DNA of 38,273 bases from Candidatus Latescibacterota bacterium. GTDB lineage: Bacteria; Latescibacterota; UBA2968. The notes under the pieces are model-generated. The model made no database searches and was not told the DNA's origin. It saw only the letters and a list, made by a program, of their open reading frames with translations. Both the position numbers and the translations under genes were made by a program. Position 1 is the stretch's first letter, and each line of letters opens with the position of its first letter. Where the stretch lies: NCBI GenBank assembly GCA_022821275.1, contig JAJEDY010000009.1, forward strand, positions 1-38,273, in the 5' to 3' direction. Below, piece by piece: positions 25,010-34,154 of this stretch.

Positions 25010-26149
25010 TCAAAATTCTACATAAGGCTCTGATTCTATGGGTGTAAATGATTTGGGGGGATGTTTTGCTATGACGTCTTCTTTCAAATCCACGCCCCAG
25101 CCAGGTCCTTCGGGTGGGACACAATGGCCGTCGATTACTTCGATGGGTTGTGTGAGGACTTCGTTGTAGAGGCCGATGGAGGATAGGAATATTTCCTGCA
25201 TTAAACTGTTGTGTATGCAGAGGTCCAGATGCAGGCTGGCGATGGTGGAGATCGGTCCGTTGGAGTTGTGCGGTGCGACGGTTACGTAATAGGTTTCGGC
25301 CATTGCTGCGATTTTTTTCAGTTCGGTGATGCCGCCCGCGTGGCAGATGTCCGGCTGGATGATGCCTACGGCGTTCAGTTCTAATAGGGATCGGAATCCC
25401 CAGCGGGTGTACAGTTGTTCGCCGGTTGCAATGGGTACGCGCACTTCATGGGCAAATTGTGCGAGGGCTTCGGGGTTGTCCCATAAGATGGGTTCTTCCA
25501 TCCATGCGATGTTGTACGGTTCGAGTGCTTGTGCGACCCGGCGCGCGCTCCAGATGTTTAACCGCGCGCGTATGTCAATGCCGATTTCGACCTGCGGTCC
25601 GGCGGTTTCTCGCGCGACTTCTACGAGTGCGACGCCGTGTTCTATGCGGTCGATTTTTGCGACTTGTTCGCCGCGAAAGGGATAGAATTTTAAGGCTGTA
25701 TAGCCCTGATCTACGACCTGTTTTACGCCTTCGGCAATGCTTTCGGGTGTGTATCCCTTTCTGAGCCAGCCGTTGGCGTACATGCGTATTTTGTCGTGGG
25801 ATTTGCCGCCGAGCAGTTCATATACGGGTACGCCGAGTGCCTTGCCTTTGATGTCCCATAGGGCGAGGTCAATGGCGCTGATGGCACTGGTGGTTACGGG
25901 CCCGCCAGACCAGGTGACGCGCCGATATAGCGAGGTCCATAGACGTTCGATTTCAAAGGGGTTTTTGCCGATTAAAAATCGCTTGAATGCCCCAAATTCC
26001 GCTATTAGTCCTTCGTCTTTGTATTGCAAACTGGCTTCGCCCAGTCCGTATATGCCGGCGTCGGTTTTGATTTTCACAAATGTCCAGTTTGTCCCTCCAC
26101 CCTTTCCCGGTGTGCCCATACGCATGACGTGTAGATCGGTGATTTTCAT
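25010..26149 (-). CDS. Mandelate racemase/muconate lactonizing enzyme family dehydratase-like protein
   Basis: A 379-residue enolase-superfamily enzyme. The capping domain (1-120) has 'GIYGLGEAS' and 'SAISAIDLALWDIKGKALG'. In the barrel, Lys154 ('ALKFYPF'), metal ligands Asp192 ('GIDIRARL'), Glu218 ('WMEEP') and Glu244 ('TGEQLYTR'), and His294 ('APHNSNGP') are visible. The layout is close to D-galactonate dehydratases, but where those have Asp-x-His this has Asp192-Ile-Arg194, so the usual acid His is missing and the specificity is open. It probably dehydrates a sugar acid. AAAGGAG precedes the ATG. It is the last gene of the large minus-strand operon, 10 nt after the propeller gene. Confidence 0.9.
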   Translation of the reverse strand: MKITDLHVMRMGTPGKGGGTNWTFVKIKTDAGIYGLGEASLQYKDEGLIAEFGAFKRFLIGKNPFEIERLWTSLYRRVTWSGGPVTTSAISAIDLALWDIKGKALGVPVYELLGGKSHDKIRMYANGWLRKGYTPESIAEGVKQVVDQGYTALKFYPFRGEQVAKIDRIEHGVALVEVARETAGPQVEIGIDIRARLNIWSARRVAQALEPYNIAWMEEPILWDNPEALAQFAHEVRVPIATGEQLYTRWGFRSLLELNAVGIIQPDICHAGGITELKKIAAMAETYYVTVAPHNSNGPISTIASLHLDLCIHNSLMQEIFLSSIGLYNEVLTQPIEVIDGHCVPPEGPGWGVDLKEDVIAKHPPKSFTPIESEPYVEF

Positions 26150-26159
26150 TCGTGCTCCT

Positions 26160-27425
26160 TTATTTTTTGACGGCGATAGCTTTTTCTTCTGGTTTGTCCA
26201 GTTGCGGAATCCACTCGTATGGCACGCGATAAGCGCGATAACACGTTTCGCGAGGGCTGATAAATTCCCAGACTATTTCAAGTTCGGGCGTTACTTCAAA
26301 AAGCCGACCACCTGCTCCTTCGCAAATCAGTGTATTGCCATTGGGCAAGCGCTGTGCAGAACTCCACGGACGGCTGTAAAAACGGTAGGCGCGGACCCGG
26401 TCGCCATCCGCCTTGAGCGCGGAATATTCCCACACGAGTTCCAGTGTTATTGGATCGAATTCTACCACACGAGAATAATCTCGTACCGCGTTCATCCGTC
26501 CGTTCGGCGCACCCGGATTCGGTGCACCATATCCAGCAGCACCGCCATTATCAAATACCAGGATATTTCCTTCACCGGGCAAGCCTTTTGGTATCATATG
26601 TGCGTGATGCAGCCCAATAATCCAGCCCAGTGCCCGTAGTTCGGATGTCAGTGAGTAATCCGGCCCGACTTTCCACGCGATTTCACCCGTCTCTTTGCCG
26701 ATTACTGCGATTGTGTTGGTATGTCGGCCATTCCAAATAAAATTGTCTGGATGAAATCGCTCATCGCCAGCATCATACCATTTGTTTGGTCCCAGGTAGG
26801 ATACACTGTTGGAGTGTACCCAGTCATAAGGATCTGCTCCGACACGCCCACCCCGGTAAATCGCATTTTTTGCTTCTTCGCTAAAGTCCATTTCATCAAA
26901 GTGATCCACACTTTGCCATTCCCACACGATGTCACCATCCCAGTTCACTTCCAGAATACAATCGCCATGTAGCACCCCGGGTGCGATATGTGGCCTTTCG
27001 ACTTCTTTTGCTGCGAGCACTATTGTATTTCCGCCTTCTATAATGGGATCTAAACCCGGCGCGTAATACCCGGTTGGGCTGCCTTCGCGCTCAAAATCGT
27101 GGTGTTGCTTGGCGGACCAGACTTTTTTCTTATCAATTTCGATTTGCTCAGTCTTGTTATAGTGCCAGACTTCATTTCCATCCCAATCGAACTGAACGAG
27201 TTCGCGCCCCCGTTCCATACGAGGACCGTTGTAACGCCGATCGCCGAGAATATGCCCCCCAGGCATTACTTTGCCCAGTTGTGATAGGTCAAAATGCTTT
27301 ACGAGGTTGCCGTTCATGTCAATTATCTCACCGCCAGCATAGACCGTATAGCCATTCCAGCTACGCTCGGGATCGTAAACAGATATACCTACGGGTCGGG
27401 GGACGCCCGTTACGCGTGATGCCAT
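26160..27425 (-). CDS. Arylsulfotransferase (ASST)-like beta-propeller protein
   Basis: A 421-residue protein with repeated propeller blades of the ASST type: 'YAGGEIIDMNGNLVKHFD', 'RELVQFDWDGNEVWHYNK', 'GDCILEVNWDGDIVWEWQ', 'TGEIAWKVGPDY' and 'RVVEFDPITLELVWEYS'. His-rich spots ('KQHHDFE', 'DWVHSNSV', 'GLHHAHMIPKG') could form the active site; ASST enzymes use a His that is sulfated during transfer. Unlike known ASSTs, no signal peptide is visible. The sulfotransferase reaction is therefore a guess; a plain propeller binding protein is possible. Its AGGAGGAG ribosome site lies within the last codons of the PIN gene, whose stop is 2 nt before the ATG. Confidence 0.78.
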   Translation of the reverse strand: MASRVTGVPRPVGISVYDPERSWNGYTVYAGGEIIDMNGNLVKHFDLSQLGKVMPGGHILGDRRYNGPRMERGRELVQFDWDGNEVWHYNKTEQIEIDKKKVWSAKQHHDFEREGSPTGYYAPGLDPIIEGGNTIVLAAKEVERPHIAPGVLHGDCILEVNWDGDIVWEWQSVDHFDEMDFSEEAKNAIYRGGRVGADPYDWVHSNSVSYLGPNKWYDAGDERFHPDNFIWNGRHTNTIAVIGKETGEIAWKVGPDYSLTSELRALGWIIGLHHAHMIPKGLPGEGNILVFDNGGAAGYGAPNPGAPNGRMNAVRDYSRVVEFDPITLELVWEYSALKADGDRVRAYRFYSRPWSSAQRLPNGNTLICEGAGGRLFEVTPELEIVWEFISPRETCYRAYRVPYEWIPQLDKPEEKAIAVKK

Positions 27426-27427
27426 TT

Positions 27428-27874
27428 CTAAACTCCTCCTGTATCCACTTCTTCTGCGTCGCGCAAATCTATTAATGCATTCAAATCATCTGGAGAATAA
27501 ACAGGTATCTCGGCTTTTTCAAAATCAGATGCATTGCGCGTGACAATAAACTCAGCACCAACACGGCGAGCAGATTCATATAAAACACCATCTTCAAAAT
27601 CTGAAAAGCTGCCGTCAACAGCCATTGACAACACAGAACGGTTGACCAATGCAATCTCAAAAATATCGAGCAATTCTCGAATGCGATTCAGAGCAACAGC
27701 TTTGCCAACTCTGGGCCTTGCGATATAATAAATATTCGTTATCGTCGTTGCACAAAGATATCCATGAATCGCTTTTTGTTCTGCGTGATCAAACAAAAGT
27801 AGCGCAGCTTCGACGAAAGGTGTGCGATCTAGCAAAACATCCAAAACCACATCTGTATCAAAAAGGACAATCAT
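27428..27874 (-). CDS. PIN-domain toxin (VapC-like ribonuclease)
   Basis: A 148-residue PIN domain. The N-terminal acidic motif 'IVLFDTDVVLDVLLDR' (2-17), central 'TITNIYYIARPRVGK' and C-terminal 'DFEDGVLYESARRVGAEFIV' plus 'TRNASDF' carry the expected acidic residues for a Mg-dependent RNase. The start overlaps the antitoxin stop as ATGA. Unusually, the toxin gene is joined 2 nt upstream of a metabolic gene in a long catabolic operon. Confidence 0.88.
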   Translation of the reverse strand: MIVLFDTDVVLDVLLDRTPFVEAALLLFDHAEQKAIHGYLCATTITNIYYIARPRVGKAVALNRIRELLDIFEIALVNRSVLSMAVDGSFSDFEDGVLYESARRVGAEFIVTRNASDFEKAEIPVYSPDDLNALIDLRDAEEVDTGGV

Positions 27875-28128
27875 CGATATTTTTCCTCAAGATAGCGATA
27901 ATAGTCCTCTTCATCTACTTTTGCATCTTTCAATGCACCCTTCAAAGACTCTGTGATCGGCCCGTATTTTTTTTTCGATGGCGGCTCCTGTTTGCTCTTT
28001 TCCAGGCTATCCAAAAATTTGATATAGTCTGCAACGAGCTTTGAAACCGACTTTCCGCGTTTCTTTGCATGTGCTTTGGCCAGTGCAACCAATTTATCAT
28101 CCATCTGCAATGTGAGTCTGGTCTGCAT
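27871..28128 (-). CDS. Ribbon-helix-helix-type antitoxin (DUF6364-like)
   Basis: An 85-residue protein. Residues 1-45 (QTRLTLQMDDKLVALAKAHA, 'KKRGKSVSKLVADYI') have the strand-helix-helix pattern of RHH DNA-binding antitoxins, and the charged C-terminal tail ('EEDYYRYLEEKYR') should wrap the PIN toxin. AAAGGAG lies about 6 nt before the ATG. The pair sits between a sulfatase gene (64 nt upstream) and the ASST-like gene. The 64-nt gap can hold its own autoregulated promoter. Confidence 0.86.
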   Translation of the reverse strand: MQTRLTLQMDDKLVALAKAHAKKRGKSVSKLVADYIKFLDSLEKSKQEPPSKKKYGPITESLKGALKDAKVDEEDYYRYLEEKYR

Positions 28129-28192
28129 TATGATCTCCTTTCTCGATATATAAACCTTGAAAAGCGAGATGTGATTGTGTAGTCCCAGGTGG

Positions 28193-29935
28193 CTAAGCGG
28201 GACTGATTCTCTTCACATAAACATAGTAGGCACCAGGTGGCTCGTCAATGCCATCGTCAAAATAGGTCTGTACACGGGTTGAGCCTTTTTTGAGTGATAA
28301 TTGAAAGGTGACGCCTTTGTCTTCTTCGCCAACTGCTTTTTGTTGGACGATATCGCCTACTTGCAATTTTGCCGTTTTAATGGCGAGTGCTTCTCCCGGT
28401 AGTAGATCATCTACATAAGGTACGCCGGTTCTGCCCGGTAGGGCAGCGCAGATCGGTGTGTCGATTTCAATGGGCCAGCGGCGAAGTTCGAATTCGTATT
28501 CTCCGTCTTGTTCGATGTCGATGGCCCAGTATCCGTTGTCTCGCTCTTTTTGGCGCACATGCCGCTGGCTGTATATGCCTTCTTTTCCGTGCCAACTGTG
28601 CGCGGTTAGTGTTGTGGGGTTTTCATGGTTGGATCCGATTGGGATTTCGCTGTATTCGCCAAATCGCCGGGAGATGTCTGTCCACCAGGTTTCATAATCT
28701 TCGCGCAGTGTTTGCACGATGTCGGGATGGTGTTCTGCTATGTCGTATTTTTGCTCGGGGTCGCGTTTGTGGTCGTATAGTTCATTTTGTGGCTCGCGCC
28801 AGACTCCCGTGTGTACGAGTCGCCAGCGGTCGGTCATGGCGGCGAAGTCTTTGTATTTTTTGGGGTGATCAATTTGTTGCTGGTGTACGAATAGGGTGCG
28901 CGCGGGCCAGTTGTTGGGGGCGTTGTTCAATAGGGGTGTGAGGCTGGTGCCGTCGAGTTTTGCGTCTGGTGGTGAGAGTTCGCAGAGGTCGATCAGTGTG
29001 GGTAATATGTCGATGTGTGCGGTTAGATGATGGACATCGCGTCCGCCTGTCAGTTTTCCGGCGGGCCAGTGTATGAAACACGCGTTGCGATGGCCTCCGT
29101 CATAGACCCACGTTTTTTTGCCGCGCATGCCCGCGTTATATCCATCTGTTGGATATCCCTCCGCGGTTATTCCGGTTCCCTGGGCTGTGCCGTTGTCTCC
29201 CATGAAGATCAGTATGGTGTTTTCTGTCAGGTTATTGTCCGCGAGCCATTGGCGGAGGCGTCCGATGTTTTCGTCGATGTTTGCGATCATGCCGTAGAAT
29301 CGCGCGCGCTGTTTCGGTATGCCCTGTTGCAAATACGGCGCGCTGTATTTTTCGTGTACGTTGAATGGGCCATGGGGGGCGTTGGTGGAGATGTAACAGA
29401 AGAATGGGGTTTCATCCGCCGCCATAAATTGCATGGCTTCGTTAAACCATACGTCTGTGCAATAGCAGGCGTGTTGTTCGGGTGCGCCGTTTCGGAGATA
29501 GGTTGCGGTAAAGTTGTCGTTGTCCCAGTGGTCCGGGATTTCTCCAACTACGCCGCCGCCGAAACTCAGGGATTCTCGAAATCCCCGGTCAAAAGGGCGA
29601 TAGGGATAGTTGTCGCCCAGATGCCATTTGCCAAAGATGCCGGTGCGATAGCCCGAGTCCGAAAATAAGTCGGCGATGGTGATTTCGTCCCGGCGCATGA
29701 TATATCGCCCGCGCAAGGTGCTCCATACGCCGGTGCGCGCAGCATATCGCCCGGTCATGAGCGCGGCTCTTGTGGGCGAACACATGGCATCTACATGGTA
29801 ATCGGTCAAGCGCACGCTCTGGTCGTATAATTGATCCAGATGTGGCGTTTGCAATACGGGATTGCCCGTGCAGCTTAGATCCCCATATCCCTGATCGTCG
29901 GTTAAGATCAGGATTATATTGGGGCGTTCTGTCAT
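28193..29935 (-). CDS. Sulfatase with C-terminal extension
   Basis: A 580-residue type I sulfatase of the alkaline phosphatase fold. It shows the calcium-site start '[19 protein letters not shown]', the formylglycine motif Cys52-S-P-T-R in '[19 protein letters not shown]', '[11 protein letters not shown]' (Lys/His) and '[16 protein letters not shown]' (Asp/Asn). The last about 140 residues ('[20 protein letters not shown]') form a beta-sandwich of the kind found in carbohydrate-acting sulfatases. There is no signal peptide. The Cys must be oxidised to formylglycine by a maturase not encoded here. It lies 12 nt downstream of a PhyH gene in the large operon. Confidence 0.93.
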   Translation of the reverse strand: MTERPNIILILTDDQGYGDLSCTGNPVLQTPHLDQLYDQSVRLTDYHVDAMCSPTRAALMTGRYAARTGVWSTLRGRYIMRRDEITIADLFSDSGYRTGIFGKWHLGDNYPYRPFDRGFRESLSFGGGVVGEIPDHWDNDNFTATYLRNGAPEQHACYCTDVWFNEAMQFMAADETPFFCYISTNAPHGPFNVHEKYSAPYLQQGIPKQRARFYGMIANIDENIGRLRQWLADNNLTENTILIFMGDNGTAQGTGITAEGYPTDGYNAGMRGKKTWVYDGGHRNACFIHWPAGKLTGGRDVHHLTAHIDILPTLIDLCELSPPDAKLDGTSLTPLLNNAPNNWPARTLFVHQQQIDHPKKYKDFAAMTDRWRLVHTGVWREPQNELYDHKRDPEQKYDIAEHHPDIVQTLREDYETWWTDISRRFGEYSEIPIGSNHENPTTLTAHSWHGKEGIYSQRHVRQKERDNGYWAIDIEQDGEYEFELRRWPIEIDTPICAALPGRTGVPYVDDLLPGEALAIKTAKLQVGDIVQQKAVGEEDKGVTFQLSLKKGSTRVQTYFDDGIDEPPGAYYVYVKRISPA

Positions 29936-29947
29936 AGGCGATGTTCC

Positions 29948-30898
29948 TTAATAGTATGGGCTGAGGTCCATTTCTGGGTAGGCGTTTTTAATGAGGTGAA
30001 GCGTTTCTGGTGTGTAAAAATCGTCGCCGGGGTTGGGCCAGCCAAAGAGACTGCGTACTCTTGCGGTGGTTTTTGTCAGGAAGGGGCGCAGGCGTCCGCG
30101 TTCTTGTATGTCTCGTTTTTCCGTGAGTGTCCAGGTGCTGGTGTCTCTGCGGCCCACTGCGTAGAAGAGGACTGCGCGTTGTTTTCTGGGGTTGGTGAAT
30201 GCCTGGGCTGAATGGGGCGTGTGTGAGCTGTAAAAGAGTACGGTTCCGGTTTTTCCCGTGGCGGTGACGGGTTCGAATTTGAAGGGGAGTTTGCGGATGT
30301 CGTCAAAGCGATAAGATGCGTGTTCTGTGCCTATTGGGTCGCGGATGAGTTTGTTCATTTTGCTGTGTGCGCCGGGCAATACGCGGACCGGGGCGCAGTC
30401 TGCGTCGTTGTCGGTTAGATAAACCCAGGCCTGGATGTGGCCGTAGCGTTGCCATTCCGGGTGTGGAGGTAGCAGGGGTTTTGCCCAGTCGATGTGGAAG
30501 CCCTGCCAGGGTTCTTTAGGGGTTCCCCGGTCCAGGCGTCCGCTGCGGGCATAGACAAAGCCGTGGTGGTAGTGCATGTCAGGTGTGTCTAAGAGTTGGG
30601 ATAGGGCGTCTAAAAATGGTTCGTGTTCAAGGGTGCGGTCAATGGCGTCAAGACCCGTTGGGATGTCGTGAAATTGCGCGCGGGGTCCGCCAAAGCTGCG
30701 GCGGCCTTTTGGTCTGATGAGTGTTTCTGCGATTTCGGGATGGGCGTCTATTTCGGCGTTGAATGCTTCGTGAGATTTGCCGTAGGCATTTTGTTCTGCG
30801 ACTTCGAGCGCGGGTGCCAATTGCTCTTTTGAGAAGAGGTCGGGGACTAAGAGATAGCCATTGCGCTGGTATGATTCGCATTGTTCAGGGGTCAACAT
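29948..30898 (-). CDS. Phytanoyl-CoA dioxygenase (PhyH) family protein
   Basis: A 316-residue Fe(II)/2-oxoglutarate dioxygenase with N-terminal 'MLTPEQCESYQRNGYLLVPD'. The metal motif is His135-x-Asp137 ('GFHIDWAKP'); the distal His lies in 'SSHTPHSAQAFTNPRKQRAV', where Arg is the likely 2-oxoglutarate anchor. 'VRVLPGAHSKMNKL' matches the family's PGSHK segment. The catalytic set is complete. It is 12 nt downstream of another PhyH gene and 12 nt upstream of the sulfatase. Oxidative removal of a substituent from a sulfated or methylated sugar is one possibility, but nothing in the sequence sets the substrate. Confidence 0.9.
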   Translation of the reverse strand: MLTPEQCESYQRNGYLLVPDLFSKEQLAPALEVAEQNAYGKSHEAFNAEIDAHPEIAETLIRPKGRRSFGGPRAQFHDIPTGLDAIDRTLEHEPFLDALSQLLDTPDMHYHHGFVYARSGRLDRGTPKEPWQGFHIDWAKPLLPPHPEWQRYGHIQAWVYLTDNDADCAPVRVLPGAHSKMNKLIRDPIGTEHASYRFDDIRKLPFKFEPVTATGKTGTVLFYSSHTPHSAQAFTNPRKQRAVLFYAVGRRDTSTWTLTEKRDIQERGRLRPFLTKTTARVRSLFGWPNPGDDFYTPETLHLIKNAYPEMDLSPYY

Positions 30899-30910
30899 TT
30901 TTGGCCTCCT

Positions 30911-31711
30911 TTATTCTGCGATTACGGGATGCAGGGGGTGATCCCAGGGTTTGCCGATTTCCATTTCGTCTTGTGCGCCCGCTGCGTCATTTTTGCCGGT
31001 GAATAGGACGTAGTCGGGGATGTAGATGATGGCGAATGCGCGGCGGGGTTTGTCGCTGAGGTTGGGTCCCGCATAGTGGAAATTGCATCCGTGGTGGAAG
31101 GTGACGCCGCCGGCTGGCAGTTCTATGGTTTCCGGTTCGGCGACTTTGTGTCCGCGTTCTTTCATTTTTTGGACGATGCTTTCGCCCTGAGTGGTCAGGC
31201 TCACGCTTTCTTGTTTGCCGAATTTGTGGCTTCCGGGGACGAAGTGCATGCAGCCGTTTTTGACATAGACATCATCGATGGCGATCCAGGCGGAGAGTGC
31301 GCCCGAGCGGTCCATGCCAGACCAGTACGGGAAGTCCTGGTGCCAGTTGGTTTCCCGGCTTTTGGTGCCGGGTGGTTTTATGAGTGCGTGGTCGTGATAG
31401 ATGCGGATTTGTTTGGCTTGTGATAGTCGGCGAGCGGATTCTGCGAGGCGTTTGTTCAGGGCAATTTTTCGCGCGCCTGCATAGTCGGTCCAGAGGTTGA
31501 CCATTTGGTTAAATACGAGTTCGTATTCGGGTCTGCCTCGTCCCGCGTTTTCTGCGCCTTTGATTCTGGCGCGGTTGATTTCTACGGCGTGGTCGAGCGC
31601 GTCTGCCAGTTCCCGGAGGTCTTCGGGAGAGAAGAAGTTGGGATAGCTGATGAATCCCTTTTTTTGATATTGCGCGATGTCTTCAGGGGTTGTGGGGCAA
31701 TCTGCGGTCAT
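30911..31711 (-). CDS. Phytanoyl-CoA dioxygenase (PhyH) family protein
   Basis: A 266-residue dioxygenase with a complete metal site: His124-x-Asp126 in 'ETNWHQDFPYWSG', a distal His in 'VTFHHGCNFHYAGPN', and Arg in 'KPRRAFAIIYIPD'. 'GCMHFVPGSHKFG' is the typical central segment. It is the closest of the set to the well-studied hydroxylase pattern. It follows the Gfo/Idh/MocA gene by 16 nt. Confidence 0.92.
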   Translation of the reverse strand: MTADCPTTPEDIAQYQKKGFISYPNFFSPEDLRELADALDHAVEINRARIKGAENAGRGRPEYELVFNQMVNLWTDYAGARKIALNKRLAESARRLSQAKQIRIYHDHALIKPPGTKSRETNWHQDFPYWSGMDRSGALSAWIAIDDVYVKNGCMHFVPGSHKFGKQESVSLTTQGESIVQKMKERGHKVAEPETIELPAGGVTFHHGCNFHYAGPNLSDKPRRAFAIIYIPDYVLFTGKNDAAGAQDEMEIGKPWDHPLHPVIAE

Positions 31712-31727
31712 TGCTGTTCCTCCAGTA

Positions 31728-32747
31728 TTATTTTATTTCCGCTACTTCTACCATTTGTCCGCCGCGTTGTGCCGATAGATAGGCCGCATCGACAATTTGC
31801 ATGGTGTATAAATTTCCTCGCCCACTGTGCATGGGTTCTGTGCCGCGCCGCGCTGAGTCCATCAGGTGGTTCATGCTTTCACCCATTGCGTGTGTGAATG
31901 CCCCTTCGCGGTGGAATTCGCGTGTTTCCTTTTTTCCGTTCAGGGGATGGATATGCAGTGTGGCTGTGTCGTCAAGTACGACTTTTTTGACGGATAAGAC
32001 CGATCCTTTTGTGGCATCTACGCGCAATCGACATTCTGACAGGGTTAAGCCATGCCAGTTGGATACCATGGTGCCGACGATGCCATTTTCAAATTGTACT
32101 GTCAGGCTGGTAAAGGTTTCGCCTTTGACGTCTGGATTCCAATGGCGCGTTACGGCTGATACGTTTTGGGGAGGGCTGCCCGCCAATGTGCGGATGCGGT
32201 CGATGAGGTGGATGCTAAAGATACTGATTTCCAGGCGTTGTTCCAGGCTTCGCCACCCGCGTACTCGCGTCCGGTTTTTTAGTTCGTCGTGCGATATATA
32301 ACGTATGTCGCCAATATCACCCGAGTTGATGATATCGCGCATTGCGACGATGTCTTCCATGAATCCCAATTGGTGGTTTACTGCCAGGGTTACGCCTGCT
32401 TTTTCCGCGGCTTCGACAAAGGATACTGCATCGCACAATGTTTCGCCGAATGGTTTTTCGACGAGGAGATGGATGCCTTTTTCAATTGCGGGGAAGATTA
32501 CGTCATGGCGCACAGCAGGGGGTGTTAACAGGCTGATGACATCGACTTCACCCGATGCGATCATGTCTGCCGCATTTGTAAAGCGATTGGGTATGTCGTA
32601 TTGGTCGCAATATCCATTCAGTTGCTCTTTGTCTATGTCGCATCCTGCGACGACTTCTCCCAGGTCGTGCGCGACTTTCCGATATCCCGCAATGTGCCGA
32701 TGCGCTATTCCACCGCATCCTACAATTCCAATTCGATATCCGTTCAT
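31728..32747 (-). CDS. Gfo/Idh/MocA family oxidoreductase
   Basis: A 339-residue NAD(P)-dependent sugar dehydrogenase-like protein. The Rossmann start 'RIGIVGCGGIAHRHIAGY' (5-22) is followed by 'LLVEKPFGETLCDAVSF', where EKP holds the catalytic Lys, and the C-terminal beta-sheet domain with 'ISIFSIHLIDRIRTLAG' carrying the usual His. These enzymes oxidise or epimerise sugars, inositols or sugar acids. Between a sulfatase (12 nt upstream) and two PhyH genes, it most likely oxidises a released monosaccharide. Confidence 0.93.
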   Translation of the reverse strand: MNGYRIGIVGCGGIAHRHIAGYRKVAHDLGEVVAGCDIDKEQLNGYCDQYDIPNRFTNAADMIASGEVDVISLLTPPAVRHDVIFPAIEKGIHLLVEKPFGETLCDAVSFVEAAEKAGVTLAVNHQLGFMEDIVAMRDIINSGDIGDIRYISHDELKNRTRVRGWRSLEQRLEISIFSIHLIDRIRTLAGSPPQNVSAVTRHWNPDVKGETFTSLTVQFENGIVGTMVSNWHGLTLSECRLRVDATKGSVLSVKKVVLDDTATLHIHPLNGKKETREFHREGAFTHAMGESMNHLMDSARRGTEPMHSGRGNLYTMQIVDAAYLSAQRGGQMVEVAEIK

Positions 32748-32759
32748 ATACGAGGTTCC

Positions 32760-34148
32760 TCATAATTCAGGTGCGCCGTGGTTCCACGCGATATAAGACC
32801 GCTGGCTCAATTCAATCAGTTTATCCAGCAAGCGTTTTTGCAATTTGGATTTTAACGCTGCTATGTCCTGGCGGTCCCACAGGTTTTCCTTTTCCCACGG
32901 GTCGTTTTGCAGGTCGTAGAGTTCGCCATAGGGTTTGTTCCAATAATGCCCGATTTTCCAGCGTCGGGTGCGCAAGCACCGAATGCCCGATGCTTCCATG
33001 TATAACTCCTCCCGGTCGTCCAGGTCTTCTGCATGGGACCAGTAATGCGATAGATCGCGTGACGCCATGTGCTCGGGTACTTCTGCGCCAGCGACCGTTA
33101 AACTGGTGGCTGCAATATCGATTGCGGAGATGAGAGATGATTCTACTTTTCCGCGTGCGCCACCTTTGGGCGGTTTGATTATGAAGGGGATGCGCATGAG
33201 TACTTCCATTATGTTTTGCCCTTTTGCCATGAGTTGGAAGTCGCCCATGAAATCGCCGTGGTCGCTGGTGAAGAATATGAGGGTGTTGTCATAGGTGCCG
33301 CTATTTTTTAACGCCTGTACGATTGCGCCGATTTTTTCATCTATGAGCGTTACGTTTGCGTAATAAGCATGCCTGAGTTTGCGAATTTCATCGTTTGTAA
33401 AAGGCTGTTGGCGCTCAGGTCCGCCTCGCAATGAATTGTGCGGGGGTTTTTGTGCCAGCATTTCAAAATTTGTCTCTGGCATGTCAATTTCAGCCGGGTC
33501 GTACAGGTCGGCCTGGGGAAGATTGCCACAGTCGATTGGTCCGTGGGGACCTGGGAATGAGATCCAGCAAAACCAGGGGGGGTCTTCGGGCATGCCGCTT
33601 TCGATCCATTCGCGGCCCCGGTCGCCCACGTAGTGATCGACGTGGTATTTTGGATCTGCCTTCCATTCCGAATATCTTCTGATGTCGGGATTGCCCTGTA
33701 TCAGTTCGTTGCGGTGCTTAAATCCAGAGTCCCATAGCCACTGGTTATAGGAGTTGCGATTTGGATTCTGAGGCGCGGGGCTGTGGCTGTCGATTATGTC
33801 TTCGTAGTCATAACCCCGTTCAATTTTCGATTCGCCAAAGTGTTGTTTGCCAATTACTGCCGTGTAATATCCCGCTTCCTGCAAATAACTCATGAATGTC
33901 TTTTCGTGCGCTGGCAGATAGGTGATAAAGGTGGGTGCCGCGCACTGGTGGGGATATTTTCCGGTGAAGATTCCCGCTCGCGCAGGTACGCACGATGGAT
34001 TGGGTGTGTATGCCCGGCTGAATAGGACGCCGTCATTTGCCAGGGCATCCAGGTGTGGTGTTTTTACCGCGGGGTTTACACTTCCCAGGTGGTCAAATCG
34101 CTGCTCATCGGTCATTATGAACAGGATATTTGGTCGGTTCTGGTCCAT
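32760..34148 (-). CDS. Sulfatase
   Basis: A 462-residue type I sulfatase. 'RPNILFIMTDEQRFDHLG' (5-22) provides the metal ligands. The formylglycine motif is Cys53-V-P-A-R in 'NPSCVPARAGIFTGKYPH'. 'TAVIGKQHFG' and 'TLIFFTSDHGDFMGDFQLM' complete the site. The sequence is close to choline-sulfatase/N-sulfoglucosamine sulfohydrolase-type proteins, but the substrate is not certain. No signal peptide is visible. It lies 6 nt from the preceding PhyH-like gene, so translation is probably coupled. Confidence 0.93.
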   Translation of the reverse strand: MDQNRPNILFIMTDEQRFDHLGSVNPAVKTPHLDALANDGVLFSRAYTPNPSCVPARAGIFTGKYPHQCAAPTFITYLPAHEKTFMSYLQEAGYYTAVIGKQHFGESKIERGYDYEDIIDSHSPAPQNPNRNSYNQWLWDSGFKHRNELIQGNPDIRRYSEWKADPKYHVDHYVGDRGREWIESGMPEDPPWFCWISFPGPHGPIDCGNLPQADLYDPAEIDMPETNFEMLAQKPPHNSLRGGPERQQPFTNDEIRKLRHAYYANVTLIDEKIGAIVQALKNSGTYDNTLIFFTSDHGDFMGDFQLMAKGQNIMEVLMRIPFIIKPPKGGARGKVESSLISAIDIAATSLTVAGAEVPEHMASRDLSHYWSHAEDLDDREELYMEASGIRCLRTRRWKIGHYWNKPYGELYDLQNDPWEKENLWDRQDIAALKSKLQKRLLDKLIELSQRSYIAWNHGAPEL

Positions 34149-34154
34149 GGGTTC

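Noticed and set aside
28141-28192. Hairpin AGTCCC...GGGACT after the sulfatase stop as a terminator
   Set aside because: The stem is only 6 bp, spans the stop codon and lacks a T-run, so I do not call it a terminator.
28387-28941. 184-codon plus-strand open frame within the sulfatase
   Set aside because: It is antisense to a sulfatase with all motifs intact, is rich in Arg and Cys as shadow frames are, and has no family match.
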